The translations under genes and the position numbers were made by a program. From the NCBI GenBank assembly GCA_017626365.1, contig JAGAIV010000039.1, positions 49,630 through 113,629 on the forward strand: a stretch of DNA of 64,000 nucleotides. The letters run 5' to 3'. This stretch comes from Clostridia bacterium. GTDB lineage: Bacteria; Bacillota; Clostridia; TANB77; CAG-508. Below the pieces are notes generated by a model, which was given only the letters and a program-made list of their open reading frames with translations, was not told the origin of the DNA and did not search any database. Shown piece after piece: positions 51,576 through 61,231 of the stretch (positions are counted from its first letter, which is position 1; each line of letters starts with the position of its first letter).

Positions 51576-51744
51576 TTATCCACACACTTATCCACAAATG
51601 TTGATAATTTTTTCTTATGAAATGTAAGATAAAAGTTTTCTTTTGTATAAAAATTAATAGTTATTTTATTGCTAGATAATCATATCAAAAAAGAAAGAAA
51701 TTAGTCAATACAATTGTGGAAAAATTTTTAAAAAATGTGGATAA
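51576..51744. other. oriC: Origin of replication oriC (DnaA-box cluster)
   Basis: Exact TTATCCACA boxes lie at 51576-51584 and 51588-51596, TTATCAACA on the minus strand at 51607-51599, and TTATCCACA on the minus strand at 51744-51736, with an AT-rich stretch between. Gene direction reverses here (dnaA left, rpmH right), as expected of an origin where genes follow the forks. Location between dnaA and rpmH is the standard Gram-positive position. Confidence 0.88.
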
Positions 51745-51836
51745 GTTTTCTGAGAGGCAATAATGCCTAAGAAAAAAAGATTTTTTAAGAAAACCATATA
51801 AATTTTTAATTCTAATAAAAAAATAGTTTACATATC

Positions 51837-51866
51837 TTGACAAGGTGGGGAAAATTATTATATAAT
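51837..51866 (+). promoter_or_regulatory. Promoter of rpmH
   Basis: TTGACA at 51837-51842 and TATAAT at 51861-51866 with an 18-bp spacer, both exact consensus, about 70 bp before the rpmH start. Confidence 0.85.
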
Positions 51867-51938
51867 TACAATACTTATTTTGTGTGTAAGAAAATTAGAT
51901 AGATAACTTACGGAAATAGAAAAATTAGGAGGTGCAAA

Positions 51939-52073
51939 ATGAAAAGAACATTTCAACCAAAAAAAAGACAAGAACAAAAAGAACATGGTTTTATGAAAAG
52001 AATGGCAACAAGATCTGGTAGAAATATATTAAAAGCTAGACGTGCTAAAGGAAGAAAAAAATTAAGTGCTTAA
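51939..52073 (+). CDS. rpmH: 50S ribosomal protein L34
   Basis: 44 codons from ATG 51939 after AGGAGG. The product is the highly basic L34 ([10 protein letters not shown], then [21 protein letters not shown]). It is the first rightward gene after oriC and precedes rnpA, the universal order. Confidence 0.97.
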   Translation: MKRTFQPKKRQEQKEHGFMKRMATRSGRNILKARRAKGRKKLSA

Positions 52074-52080
52074 GTTATTT

Positions 52081-52107
52081 GAGTCACAATTTGTTGTGAC
52101 TCTTTTT
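52081..52107 (+). terminator. Terminator/attenuator between rpmH and rnpA
   Basis: GAGTCACAA (52081-52089) and TTGTGACTC (52094-52102) form a nine-bp stem with a four-base loop, followed by five T. It probably lowers rnpA expression relative to rpmH, since the ribosomal protein is needed in far greater amount. Confidence 0.8.
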
Positions 52108-52130
52108 GCGATAGCTAAAGAGTGATGATT

Positions 52131-52472
52131 ATGAAAAAAACATTGAAATTGAAGAAAAATTATGAATTCAAAAAAATATTAACAAAAGGGAAATACTATT
52201 CTGGAAGATATTTAGATGTTTTTGTGATAAATAGTAATCAAAATATTAATCGTATTGGTATTGCTGTTGGTGTAAAAGTGGCTAAAGCAGTTAAAAGAAA
52301 TAGAATTAAAAGATTAATATATGAAAATTATCGTTTATTAGAGGACAAGCTAGATGTAGGATATAAAATAATATTTTTATGGAAAAAGAAACAAGATATA
52401 AAAGAAGCAACTTTTTATAATATTAAAGAAGATATGACTCGAGTTTTAACAAGAATAGGAATTTTATCATGA
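52131..52472 (+). CDS. rnpA: Ribonuclease P protein component
   Basis: The ATG at 52131 begins MKKTLKLKKNYEFKKILTKG and follows AAGAG; a GTG nine bases earlier is in frame but badly placed. The 113-residue protein has the RNP motif region (AVGVKVAKAVKRNRIKRLI). It assists the catalytic RNA in tRNA 5'-end maturation. The stop overlaps the yidD start by four bases. Confidence 0.95.
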   Translation: MKKTLKLKKNYEFKKILTKGKYYSGRYLDVFVINSNQNINRIGIAVGVKVAKAVKRNRIKRLIYENYRLLEDKLDVGYKIIFLWKKKQDIKEATFYNIKEDMTRVLTRIGILS

Positions 52473-52687
52473 AGAAGATTGTTATTTTTTTGATAAATTT
52501 ATATAAAAAATATATATCTAATATATTTCACCATTTTGGAATTGAATGCAAATATTATCCAACTTGCTCGGAATATACAAAGCAAGCGATTGAAAAGTAT
52601 GGTGTTTTAAAAGGTATGTTTTTAGGAATAAAAAGAATTTTAAAGTGTAATCCATTTTCAAAAGGTGGATATGATCCTTTAAAATAG
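52469..52687 (+). CDS. yidD: Membrane protein insertion efficiency factor YidD
   Basis: The 72-residue protein has the family core CKYYPTCSEYTKQAIEKYG, then a G-x3-G-x-KRIL-x-C-NPF motif (GIKRILKCNPFSKGGYDP). It helps YidC-dependent membrane protein insertion. Start ATG overlaps rnpA stop (ATGA), a sign of coupled translation. Confidence 0.95.
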   Translation: MKKIVIFLINLYKKYISNIFHHFGIECKYYPTCSEYTKQAIEKYGVLKGMFLGIKRILKCNPFSKGGYDPLK

Positions 52688-52705
52688 GGTATAAGGAGAA
52701 TGAAT

Positions 52706-53527
52706 ATGATATCTTTTTTTGCAAATTTATTTGGTTATGTTTTAAATTTTTTATATCAATTTATACATAACTATGGTATTGCAATTATTTTATTTTCGGT
52801 TGTTTTAAAACTTATCATGTTACCAATTTCAATTAAACAACAAAAAACAATGAAAAAATCTGCAAAAATTCAAACAAAAATGAAGGAAATACAAGATAAA
52901 TATAAAAATAATCCTGAAAAATTAAATCAAGAAACAATGGATTTATATAAAAGAGAAAAAATGAGTCCATTTAGTGGTTGTTTAAGTGCTATTATTCAGA
53001 TAATTTTATTATTTGCAGTATTTTATCTTGTTAGAAGCCCACTTACATATATGACAAAGGTTGAACCAGCAGTTATTGAACAATATACAAATGAAATCAA
53101 GCAACAAGAAAATAATAAAAATAATGCATATCCAGAAATTGCTATTATTAAAGAAAAAGGGCAAGAAGATGAAAGAGTTAATATTAATATGGAATTTCTT
53201 GGGTTAGACTTAAGCAGTGTTCCATCTCAAGACTTTTCAGATTGGAAAGTATATGTAATTCCAGCTTTATACGTATTAACTTCATTTGTATCAATGCAAA
53301 TGACTACAAAAATGCAAACAAAGAAAAAAGAAGATGGAACAACAGATGAAATGGATGCAGTAGCACAAGCTAATAAGAGCATGAGTTATATTATGCCAAT
53401 TATGAGTGTTTCTATTGCTATTATTGCACCATTAGGACTTGCTTTATATTGGTTAGTAAACAACATATTAATGATTGTGGAAAGACTTATCTTAAATAAA
53501 TTTATGAAGGATGAGGAGGAAGAATAA
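52706..53527 (+). CDS. yidC: YidC/Oxa1-type membrane insertase
   Basis: I start at the ATG at 52706 (MISFFANLFG), seven bases after AAGGAG; the ATG at 52700 is too close. The 273-residue protein has the Oxa1 core: a helix near the N-terminus, the cytoplasmic loop (KQQKTMKKSAKIQTKM), then helices ending with LGLALYWLVNNILMI. Short YidC without the E. coli periplasmic domain, as in Gram-positives. It overlaps the jag start. Confidence 0.94.
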   Translation: MISFFANLFGYVLNFLYQFIHNYGIAIILFSVVLKLIMLPISIKQQKTMKKSAKIQTKMKEIQDKYKNNPEKLNQETMDLYKREKMSPFSGCLSAIIQIILLFAVFYLVRSPLTYMTKVEPAVIEQYTNEIKQQENNKNNAYPEIAIIKEKGQEDERVNINMEFLGLDLSSVPSQDFSDWKVYVIPALYVLTSFVSMQMTTKMQTKKKEDGTTDEMDAVAQANKSMSYIMPIMSVSIAIIAPLGLALYWLVNNILMIVERLILNKFMKDEEEE

Positions 53528-54213
53528 TGGCAGAAGGAAGAATTTTTGAAGGAAAAACAACACAAGAGGCAATTGAAAATGGATTAAAAGCACTAAAAAT
53601 TACAAAAGAAGAAGCAGAAATTAAAGTATTAGAAAATGAAGATAAGAGAAGTTTTTTTAGTATCTTAACTCCAAGAGTAGTTAGGGTAGAAATTACAAGT
53701 AAAAAAGAAATAAAAGCAGAAAAAGTAAAGAGAAATAAAGAAGAAAATGCACATATTGATTTTGTACAAGCAAAAACACAAGTAGATAATTTCCTAACTG
53801 ATTGGACCAAAACAATTCCAAATCAAGGAATTAATTATGAAATAAAACAAGAAGATGGATATCTAAAAGTAGATATTGATGGAGAAGATTTAAATTATTT
53901 AATAGGACATAGGGGAGAGACACTAAATCAATTACAAGTGATTTTATCTTCTATTGCAAGTAAAAATTCAGAATACAAGGTAAGAGTGATTTTAAACATT
54001 TGTGGTTATAAAGAAAAAAGAGAGAAATCTTTAGAAGAATTAGCTGAAAAATTAGAAAAAACAGTCATAAGAACGAAAAAATCAATTACACTAGAGCCAA
54101 TGACTGCATATGAAAGAAAAATCATTCATACGAAATTACAAAATAGTAAAAAGGTAACAACAACAAGCATTGGAGAAGAACCATATCGCAAAGTGGTTAT
54201 TTCATTAAAATAA
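53527..54213 (+). CDS. jag: Jag/KhpB RNA-binding protein
   Basis: The 228-residue protein has an N-terminal Jag domain (AEGRIFEGKTTQEAIENGL), a KH domain (about 100-165; LIGHRGETLNQLQ) and an R3H domain (LEPMTAYERKIIHTKL, then GEEPYRKVVI). KhpB binds RNA with KhpA and affects cell elongation. Coupled to yidC by a one-base overlap, the usual arrangement. Confidence 0.93.
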   Translation: MAEGRIFEGKTTQEAIENGLKALKITKEEAEIKVLENEDKRSFFSILTPRVVRVEITSKKEIKAEKVKRNKEENAHIDFVQAKTQVDNFLTDWTKTIPNQGINYEIKQEDGYLKVDIDGEDLNYLIGHRGETLNQLQVILSSIASKNSEYKVRVILNICGYKEKREKSLEELAEKLEKTVIRTKKSITLEPMTAYERKIIHTKLQNSKKVTTTSIGEEPYRKVVISLK

Positions 54214-54321
54214 TTAAATAGAAAAATCGGAAGTCAAAGTTCGGATTATATTCATAAGAGAAACATCTTATTTCTAATATTATCTGTATTTTGGCTTTTT
54301 ACTTTATAGAAAGGAGAAAAC

Positions 54322-55696
54322 ATGAGTACAATTGCAGCAATATCAACAGCACCAGGCATTGGAGGAATAGGCATTATAAGAATAAGTGGAGAAAAAACAT
54401 TTGAGGTTTTAGAAAAAATATTTAAACCCAAAAATGAAACAGATTTTAGCAAAGAAAAAGGTTATCGTATAAAATACGGACATATCGTAGAACAAGATAA
54501 AATAATTGATGAAGTATTAGTATCTATTTTTAAAGCTCCAAACAGCTATACAACAGAGGATTTGTGCGAAATTAATTCTCACGGAGGAACTTATGTTGTT
54601 CAAAAAATATTAGAATTATGTTTAAAAAATGGAGCAGAACTTGCAGAGCCTGGTGAATTTACGAAAAGGGCATTTTTGAATGGAAGAATGGATTTGTCGC
54701 AAGCAGAAGCAGTTATTGATATTATCAATGCAAAAACTCGGAAAAGAATCAAAGGCATCCATTCATCAATTAGAGGGAAGTTTATCAGAAGAAATTAAGA
54801 AAATAAGAGATTTATTAATGTCTATTATGGTAGAAGTAGAAGTTTCAATCGATTATCCAGAATATGACATAGAAGAAGTAAGTCACAATAAAGCTGGAGA
54901 TATATTAGAGCAAGTAAATAAAGAGCTTGAAAGGTTGAAAGACAGCTTTGAAACAGGAAAGATAATAAAAGAAGGAATTAAAGTTGCTTTAATAGGAAAA
55001 CCAAATGCCGGAAAATCCTCTTTATTAAATGCAATTTTAAAAGAAGAAAGAGCAATTGTAACGGAAATAGAGGGAACTACAAGGGATGTTATTGAAGAGT
55101 CTATTTCAATAAAGGGAATACCAATTAATATAATAGATACAGCTGGAATTCGCAATGCGGATAATAAAGTAGAACAAATTGGTATTGAACGTTCAAGAAA
55201 GAGTGCTGAAGAAGCAGATTTAATTATTGCTATTTTTGATGGTAGTAAAGAATTAACAGATGAAGATTACGAAATTATAGATATGATTAAAAACAAGAAA
55301 AGTATTATCATATTAAATAAAACAGATATTGGAACCCAGAAGAAAGTAAAAGAAGAAATAGAAAAAGCAATAGAAGAAAAGAAGATAATAGAAATATCTG
55401 CAAAAAATAAAGATGGTATTGAAAAAATATACAATGAAATAGAAAGATTATTTAAATTAGATGAAATTCGTTTAGATAATGAAGTAATGATTACCAACAT
55501 TCGCCATAAGAATATTATTGAAAAAGCAATGAAAGCAACGAAAAAAGCAATTGAAGCAAATGAACAAAATTTACCGATTGATATAATTGGATTATATATA
55601 AAAGACATTATGGAGGAGCTTGGAAAAATTACAGGAGAATCTGTTTCAGATGAAATTATAAAAGAAATTTTTTCTAAATTTTGTTTAGGAAAATAA
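54322..55696 (+). CDS. mnmE: tRNA modification GTPase MnmE, needs +1 shift at CGG
   Basis: The ATG at 54322 follows AAAGGAG. The zero frame supplies the tetrahydrofolate-binding N-terminal domain ([18 protein letters not shown]) and the start of the helical domain ([13 protein letters not shown]), then CGG at 54739-54741 (codon 140) and a stop 18 codons on. The skip gives [21 protein letters not shown], the normal helical-domain sequence, then the G domain ([22 protein letters not shown]) and the C-terminal FCLGK. Total about 457 residues, normal length. With MnmG it modifies U34 of several tRNAs. The enzyme is conserved and important, so loss by chance mutation is unlikely. It is the one core housekeeping gene of the origin block that carries the shift. 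Confidence 0.9.
54739..54741 (+). other. +1 frameshift site at CGG codon in mnmE
   Basis: Zero-frame AAA ACT CGG AAA AGA; the functional frame reads ACT then GGA AAA GAA TCA. The zero frame stops after 18 further codons, before the G domain. Confidence 0.88.
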
Positions 55697-55951
55697 AGCG
55701 TGAGAATTCAAAATAAGACGTTTTTATAAAATATTAATATAATTTAATATTAATACTAAAAAATGCGCTAAATTGAAAATATGGTAGAAAAAATAAAATA
55801 TACCAGTTTTTAAAAATAAACAATATTAAAAGTTCACATGCATTCTAATATTACAAACAAAAAACAAGCATACAAATAGACAAAAAGTAGATATCAAGAA
55901 AACAAGAATATGTAAAAACTAAAACAATACAAAACAATATTGACAAAAAGG

Positions 55952-55981
55952 TTTGTGAAACAAAAATTTCTGTTTCACAAA
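55952..55981 (+). promoter_or_regulatory. Leader hairpin upstream of mnmG
   Basis: TTTGTGAAAC (55952-55961) and GTTTCACAAA (55972-55981) form a perfect ten-bp stem, 23 bp before the mnmG start. No T run follows, so it is not a simple terminator; it may be an operator or a regulatory structure. The remaining part of the 308-bp gap after mnmE is AT-rich with no gene. Confidence 0.5.
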
Positions 55982-56004
55982 AAACGTAGAAATAGGAGGA
56001 TAAA

Positions 56005-57888
56005 ATGAGTTATTATGCAGGAGAATATGATGTAGCAGTTATAGGAGCGGGACATGCGGGGTGTGAAGCAGCATTAGCCAGTGCAAGACTTGGAAAGAAA
56101 ACATTACTGTTTTCTATTAGCTTAGAAGCGGTTGCTAATATGCCATGTAATCCACATATAGGAGGAAGTTCAAAAGGGCATCTTGTTAGAGAAATAGATG
56201 CACTTGGTGGAGAAATGGGAAAGGTAACAGATAAAACATTTATACAAATAAAAATGCTTAATAAATCAAAAGGTCCAGCAGTATATTCATTAAGAGCACA
56301 AGCTGATAGAAAAATGTACCATGCAGAAATGAAACATACATTGGAAAAACAAGAAAACTTATTTATAAAACAAGCAGAAATTATAAAAATAGAAGTAAAA
56401 GATGGAAGAGTAGAGAGTATAGAAACGAACATTGGAGCAATTTATAAAGTTAAGGCAGTTATCTTAGCAACGGGTACTTATTTAAAAGGAAAAATACATA
56501 TAGGAGAAGTTTCTTTTGAAAGTGGACCAGATGGAGTATTTCCATCAAACAAGCTATCAGACTGTTTAAAAGATTTAGGTATAGAACTTTTAAGATTTAA
56601 AACAGGAACACCAGCAAGAATTAATAAAAACTCTATCGATTTTTCAAAAATGGAAATTCAAAATGGCGATAAAGAAATAGAGATGTTTTCATTTGAAGAC
56701 GAAGTGGTAGAAAAAAATCAAGAGCCATGTTATTTAACTTACACAAATGAAGAAACTCATAAAATAATAAGAGCAAATCTTCATCGTTCACCACTATATG
56801 CTGGAAAAATCGAAGGAACAGGGCCAAGATATTGTCCATCTATTGAAGATAAAGTGGTAAGATTTGCAGATAAAGAAAGACATCAAATATTTGTAGAACC
56901 AATAGGGGATAAAACAGATGAAATGTATATACAAGGAATGAGTTCCTCTTTACCAGAAGATGTACAAATTGCTATGTATAGAACAATACCAGGATTAGAA
57001 CATGCAGAATTTACAAGACCTGCTTATGCTATTGAATACGATTGTATAGAACCATCACAACTAAAAATATCATTAGAAAGCAAGAAAATAAAAGGAATGT
57101 TCTTTGCAGGTCAAATTAATGGAACTTCAGGATATGAAGAAGCTGCAGCACAAGGTATTATTGCAGGAATTAATGCATCAAGAATGCTAGATGGGAAAGA
57201 ACCAATCGTATTGGGGAGAGACCAAGCATATATTGGTGTTTTAATTGATGATATTGTGACCAAAAGTACAAACGAACCATATAGAATGATGACTTCTAGA
57301 GCAGAATATAGACTTTTATTAAGACAGGATAATGCAGATTTAAGATTAACAGATATCGGACATGAGGTAGGACTAATTAGTGATAAAAGATATGAAAAAT
57401 TCTGTAAAAAAAGAGAAAATATTCAAAAAGAAATAGAAAGAATTAAAAAGAAAACAATAAAACCAACAAAAGAAGTGAATGAGTTACTAGAAAAATTAGG
57501 AACTTCTAAAATAGATACAGGAGTAAAGCTTTCAGATTTATTAAGACGTACTGAGCTTACTTATGAGAATTTAAAACCAATTGATGAAGAAAGACCAATC
57601 CTTACAAAACAAGAACAGGATGAAGTTCAAATTCAAGTAAAATATGAGGGATATATTAATTTACAGTTAGCACAAGTAGAAAAAGCAAGTAAATTAGAAA
57701 ATAAAACACTTTCACAAGATATTGAATATGCTAATATTAAAGGATTAAGATTAGAAGCAAGACAAAAATTAGATAAATTTAAACCAATATCAGTAGGACA
57801 AGCATCAAGAATATCAGGAGTTTCGCCGGCAGACATATCTGTACTATTAATATATTTAGAACAACAAAGAAAATCAAATGAAAAATAG
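56005..57888 (+). CDS. mnmG: tRNA modification enzyme MnmG (GidA)
   Basis: The ATG at 56005 follows AGGAGGA. The 627-residue protein has the FAD-binding [12 protein letters not shown] motif, the second FAD region (ATGTYLKG, then FASGPDG-like SFESGPDG), and the helical C-terminus with [14 protein letters not shown]. Partner of MnmE in making the 5-carboxymethylaminomethyl group at U34. Intact, in contrast to mnmE. Followed at eight bases by rsmG. Confidence 0.96.
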   Translation: MSYYAGEYDVAVIGAGHAGCEAALASARLGKKTLLFSISLEAVANMPCNPHIGGSSKGHLVREIDALGGEMGKVTDKTFIQIKMLNKSKGPAVYSLRAQADRKMYHAEMKHTLEKQENLFIKQAEIIKIEVKDGRVESIETNIGAIYKVKAVILATGTYLKGKIHIGEVSFESGPDGVFPSNKLSDCLKDLGIELLRFKTGTPARINKNSIDFSKMEIQNGDKEIEMFSFEDEVVEKNQEPCYLTYTNEETHKIIRANLHRSPLYAGKIEGTGPRYCPSIEDKVVRFADKERHQIFVEPIGDKTDEMYIQGMSSSLPEDVQIAMYRTIPGLEHAEFTRPAYAIEYDCIEPSQLKISLESKKIKGMFFAGQINGTSGYEEAAAQGIIAGINASRMLDGKEPIVLGRDQAYIGVLIDDIVTKSTNEPYRMMTSRAEYRLLLRQDNADLRLTDIGHEVGLISDKRYEKFCKKRENIQKEIERIKKKTIKPTKEVNELLEKLGTSKIDTGVKLSDLLRRTELTYENLKPIDEERPILTKQEQDEVQIQVKYEGYINLQLAQVEKASKLENKTLSQDIEYANIKGLRLEARQKLDKFKPISVGQASRISGVSPADISVLLIYLEQQRKSNEK

Positions 57889-57896
57889 GAGGAATT

Positions 57897-58619
57897 ATGG
57901 AAAAAGAAGAATGGAAGAACTATTTTCTTAAGCAATGCCAAGAATTAAAAATTGAAATGGACGAAAAAAAACAAGAGCAATTTTATAATTATATGGAATT
58001 ATTAATTCAATGGAACAAAAATATAAATTTAACAGCTATTACTGAACCAGAAGAGGTATTACAAAAACACTTTATCGATTCTCTTACAATATTACCATAT
58101 ATAGATGAAAAAGCTACGATAATAGACGTTGGAACAGGAGCTGGATTTCCGGGAATTCCTGTAAAAATAGCAAAAGAAAGTACAAAAGTAATATTACTAG
58201 ATGCATTAAATAAAAGATTGAATTTTTTACAAGAAGTTATCAATACATTACAATTATCTAATATAGAGACAATACATGTAAGAGCAGAAGAGGCTGGAAA
58301 AAATAAAACTTTAAGAGAAAATTTTGATATAGCAACATCAAGAGCTGTTGCACCTCTTAATATTTTAGTAGAATATCTTTTACCACTAGTAAAATTAGGG
58401 GGAAAATGTATATGTATGAAAGGAAGTAATATAGAAGAGGAAATTGGTAATAGTAAAAAAGCAATTGAAATACTAGGTGGAAAGATAGAAAAAATATCTG
58501 AATTTAATCTACCAAATTCAGATATAAAAAGGAACATTATTGTAATAAAAAAAGTCTCTAAAACCCCTGAAAAATACCCAAGAAAGCCAGGAATACCATC
58601 AAAAGAACCCATTCAATAA
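57897..58619 (+). CDS. rsmG: 16S rRNA (guanine-N7) methyltransferase RsmG
   Basis: The ATG at 57897 follows AGGAGG. The 240-residue protein has the SAM-binding VGTGAGFPGIPVKIA motif, the preceding LLIQWNKNINLTAI segment and SRAVAPLN. It methylates G527 of 16S rRNA. It ends the mnmE-mnmG-rsmG run and overlaps nothing. Confidence 0.95.
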   Translation: MEKEEWKNYFLKQCQELKIEMDEKKQEQFYNYMELLIQWNKNINLTAITEPEEVLQKHFIDSLTILPYIDEKATIIDVGTGAGFPGIPVKIAKESTKVILLDALNKRLNFLQEVINTLQLSNIETIHVRAEEAGKNKTLRENFDIATSRAVAPLNILVEYLLPLVKLGGKCICMKGSNIEEEIGNSKKAIEILGGKIEKISEFNLPNSDIKRNIIVIKKVSKTPEKYPRKPGIPSKEPIQ

Positions 58620-58634
58620 GCAATGCAAATACAC

Positions 58635-58706
58635 CAAATCTTGTTGGAAATTGGACCTTTCACGCTCGACTAAAGCACGCTTAGAAAATTGCAATTGCCA
58701 CGTTTG
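58635..58706 (+). repeat. Dispersed repeat, copy 2 (about 72 bp)
   Basis: Matches 31820-31892 in reverse orientation, with 25 identical bases (58658-58682). The copies share CAAATCTTG at one end and CGTTTG at the other. The two copies differ mainly in short interior stretches. It lies between rsmG and parA. Confidence 0.7.
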
Positions 58707-58745
58707 GGTACTTTATCAAATATTTAAAAATTTTTCAAAAATTCA

Positions 58746-58790
58746 TTGACATATTAACCATATTTTTATATGATTAATATGTCAATTTTT
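58746..58790 (+). terminator. Terminator upstream of parA
   Basis: TTGACATATTAA (58746-58757) is exactly complementary to 58774-58785, followed by five T. It ends the rsmG transcript. The TTGACA in its left arm might also be a -35 element for parA; that is unsure. Confidence 0.65.
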
Positions 58791-58809
58791 TATATTTGGA
58801 GGGATTACT

Positions 58810-59598
58810 TTGGGAAAAATTATCGCAGTAGCTAATCAAAAGGGAGGAGTCGGAAAGACTACAACCGCAATAACTTTAAGCGCTTTGTTAGCTAAAAAAG
58901 GAAAAAAAGTAATTTTAGTAGATGCAGATCCACAAGGAAATGCTACGAGTGGAGTCGGAATACAAGAAAAAATGGAAAAATCTGTATATGAATTATTGGT
59001 AGAAGACGTGACAATAGAAGAAACTTTAATACAAAGCAATATAAAAAATTTAAAAGTATGTCCATCCAATATCAACTTAGCAGGTGCAGAAGTAGAGCTT
59101 GTTTCTATGATATCAAGAGAGCAAAGGTTAAAAGAGAAATTAGAAGAAATTAAAGATGAATATGACTATATTATTATTGACTGTCCACCATCATTAGGAT
59201 TAATTACCTTAAATGCATTTACAGCAGCTAATAGTGTATTAATACCAATTCAATGCGAATATTATGCTCTAGAAGGATTAGGACAATTAATTAATACAAT
59301 TAATTTAGTAAAAAAACATTTAAATAAAAACTTAGAAATAGAAGGTGCTCTTCTTACTATGTATGATGTAAGAACCAATCTATCAAATCAAGTTGTAAAA
59401 GAAGTGAAAAACTATTTTGGAGATAAAGTATATAAAACAGTTATACCAAGAAATGTAAAACTAAGTGAAGCACCAAGTTATGGAATGCCAATTACAGAAT
59501 ATGATGCACGTTCGAAAGGTGCAAAAAGTTATGACAAATTTGTAAAAGAATTATTAAAAAACAATGAAATTGTCACAAAAGCAAAACATATGAAATAG
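58810..59598 (+). CDS. parA: Chromosome partitioning ATPase ParA (Soj)
   Basis: Uses a TTG start at 58810 with GGAGGGA just upstream; the next residues GKIIAVANQKGGVGKTTTAI are the ParA deviant Walker A. The 262-residue protein also has the switch region VDADPQGNATSG and the IIDCPPSLG strand. Partner of ParB in origin segregation; Soj also regulates DnaA. It lies 15 bp before parB, near oriC as usual. Confidence 0.95.
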   Translation: MGKIIAVANQKGGVGKTTTAITLSALLAKKGKKVILVDADPQGNATSGVGIQEKMEKSVYELLVEDVTIEETLIQSNIKNLKVCPSNINLAGAEVELVSMISREQRLKEKLEEIKDEYDYIIIDCPPSLGLITLNAFTAANSVLIPIQCEYYALEGLGQLINTINLVKKHLNKNLEIEGALLTMYDVRTNLSNQVVKEVKNYFGDKVYKTVIPRNVKLSEAPSYGMPITEYDARSKGAKSYDKFVKELLKNNEIVTKAKHMK

Positions 59599-59613
59599 AA
59601 AGGAGATAATAAC

Positions 59614-60459
59614 ATGGCTAAGAAAACAGGATTAGGAAAAGGGTTAGATGCATTATTTTCAAATAATGTGGATGTAGATGAAGTATTAAAAGAAAATGAA
59701 GTAATTGAAAAATTAAGAATAACGGAAGTAGAACCAAATCGCAATCAACCAAGAAAAAATTTTGATGAAGAAGCATTAGAAGAACTTGCAGAATCGATTA
59801 AAAGATATGGTGTTATACAACCAATTATTGTAGTAAAAAAAGATAATTACTATGAAATCGTAGCAGGAGAAAGACGTTGGAGAGCATCGAAAAAAGCAGG
59901 TTTAAAAGAAATACCAGCAATTGTAAGAGAAGGAGACGACAGAAAAAATAAAGAAATTGCTTTAATAGAGAATGTACAAAGAGAAGATTTAAACGCATAT
60001 GAAAAAGCATTAGGAATAAAGGAATTGATGGACGAATATGGCTTAACACAACAAGAAGTTGCAGAAATACTTGGAAAAAGTAGAAGTAGTATTGCCAATA
60101 CCGTAAGATTATTAAATCTAGATGAAAGAGTATTAGAATTAGTAAAACAAGGAAAATTAGCAGAAGGACATGCTCGTACATTACTTGCAATTGAAGATAA
60201 AGACAAACAATATCAAATGGCAGTAAAAATGATAGAAAAAGGTGCAACGGTTAGAGATTTTGAAAAGAATGTAAACTACAAGAAAAACATGAAGAAAAAA
60301 GATGAAAAATATGAAGCTATATTTAATGATATTGAAAATACTTTTCAAGGATTTTTTGGAACAAAAGTAAAATTAGAACCAGGAAAAAGAAAAGGAAAAA
60401 TTGTGATTGAATATGCTAATAATGAAGATTTAGAAAGAATATTAGAACTAATTAAATAG
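59614..60459 (+). CDS. parB: Chromosome partitioning protein ParB (Spo0J)
   Basis: The 281-residue protein starts MAKKTGLGKGLDALFS, then has the CTPase/ParB box region (VIQPIIVVKK, GERRWRA), a helix-turn-helix (GLTQQEVAEILGKSRSSIAN) and a C-terminal dimer domain. It binds parS; I did not find a clear parS in this window. Coupled with parA. Confidence 0.95.
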   Translation: MAKKTGLGKGLDALFSNNVDVDEVLKENEVIEKLRITEVEPNRNQPRKNFDEEALEELAESIKRYGVIQPIIVVKKDNYYEIVAGERRWRASKKAGLKEIPAIVREGDDRKNKEIALIENVQREDLNAYEKALGIKELMDEYGLTQQEVAEILGKSRSSIANTVRLLNLDERVLELVKQGKLAEGHARTLLAIEDKDKQYQMAVKMIEKGATVRDFEKNVNYKKNMKKKDEKYEAIFNDIENTFQGFFGTKVKLEPGKRKGKIVIEYANNEDLERILELIK

Positions 60460-60477
60460 AAATTGGAGGGTTATAAA

Positions 60478-60972
60478 ATGGAATTTATTTTAAATTTTAT
60501 AAAAACAGATAATTTTTATATTGGTTTAATTATAGTAATTTTTATCATGTTTATTTTATATTTAGTAAATATCATAAAATTGTCTAAATTAAGAAAAAGT
60601 TATTCTATATTTATGAAAAAAATAGGAAATGGACAAAACATACAAGAAACATTAGAAAAATATATTGATAAATTAAATGATGTACAAAAAGAAAATACAG
60701 AATTAAAAAATTATTGCAAACAATTAGATAATACAATAGCAAGATGTATCCAAAAAGTAGGATTAGTACGTTATAATGCATTTAAAGACACAGGTAGTGA
60801 TTTAAGTTTCACACTAGCATTACTAAATGAAGAGAATACAGGTGTAGTATTAAATGGAATTTATTCAAGAGAAATGTCAAATATTTATTCAAAACCAGTA
60901 GAAAAAGGAACATCAAGTTATACATTATCAGAAGAAGAAAAACAAGCGATAAACAAAGCAATTAATATGTAA
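60478..60972 (+). CDS. DUF4446 family membrane protein
   Basis: The ATG at 60478 follows TTGGAGGG. The 164-residue protein has one N-terminal membrane helix (about 14-34), a helical coiled region, and the conserved DUF4446 block (VGLVRYNAFKDTGSDLSFTLALLNE). The family lies next to parB in many Clostridia; its function is not known. It is the last gene of the parAB operon. Confidence 0.85.
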   Translation: MEFILNFIKTDNFYIGLIIVIFIMFILYLVNIIKLSKLRKSYSIFMKKIGNGQNIQETLEKYIDKLNDVQKENTELKNYCKQLDNTIARCIQKVGLVRYNAFKDTGSDLSFTLALLNEENTGVVLNGIYSREMSNIYSKPVEKGTSSYTLSEEEKQAINKAINM

Positions 60973-61042
60973 AAAACAAATTAAAATAAAAGTAAATAAA
61001 TTAATAAATTAAACAAATAATAAATCAATAAAAATTAAAATA

Positions 61043-61085
61043 AAAAAATAATTTATTCAAAAATGAATAGATTATTTTTTTATTT
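61043..61085 (+). terminator. Terminator of the parAB-DUF4446 operon
   Basis: AAAAAATAAT-TTATTCA and TGAAT-AGATTATTTTTT form an imperfect stem around a four-base loop, followed by T-rich sequence. The remaining part of the 260-bp gap to 61232 is AT-rich with no gene. Confidence 0.6.
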
Positions 61086-61231
61086 TTAATAATTAACTAT
61101 TTATTTATAAATAATTATTTTTAAAAATATGTTTAAAGTATATGTTTATTCGCAAACATTAAAATAAATATATTAATGAAAATATGAATAAATAAAATAA
61201 AAAAAAATAATAATATAATAGAGGTAAAATT

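Noticed and set aside
58746..58785. parS site in the palindrome before parA
   Set aside because: The palindrome does not resemble the parS consensus (TGTTTCACGTGAAACA) and is followed by T, so terminator is the better reading.
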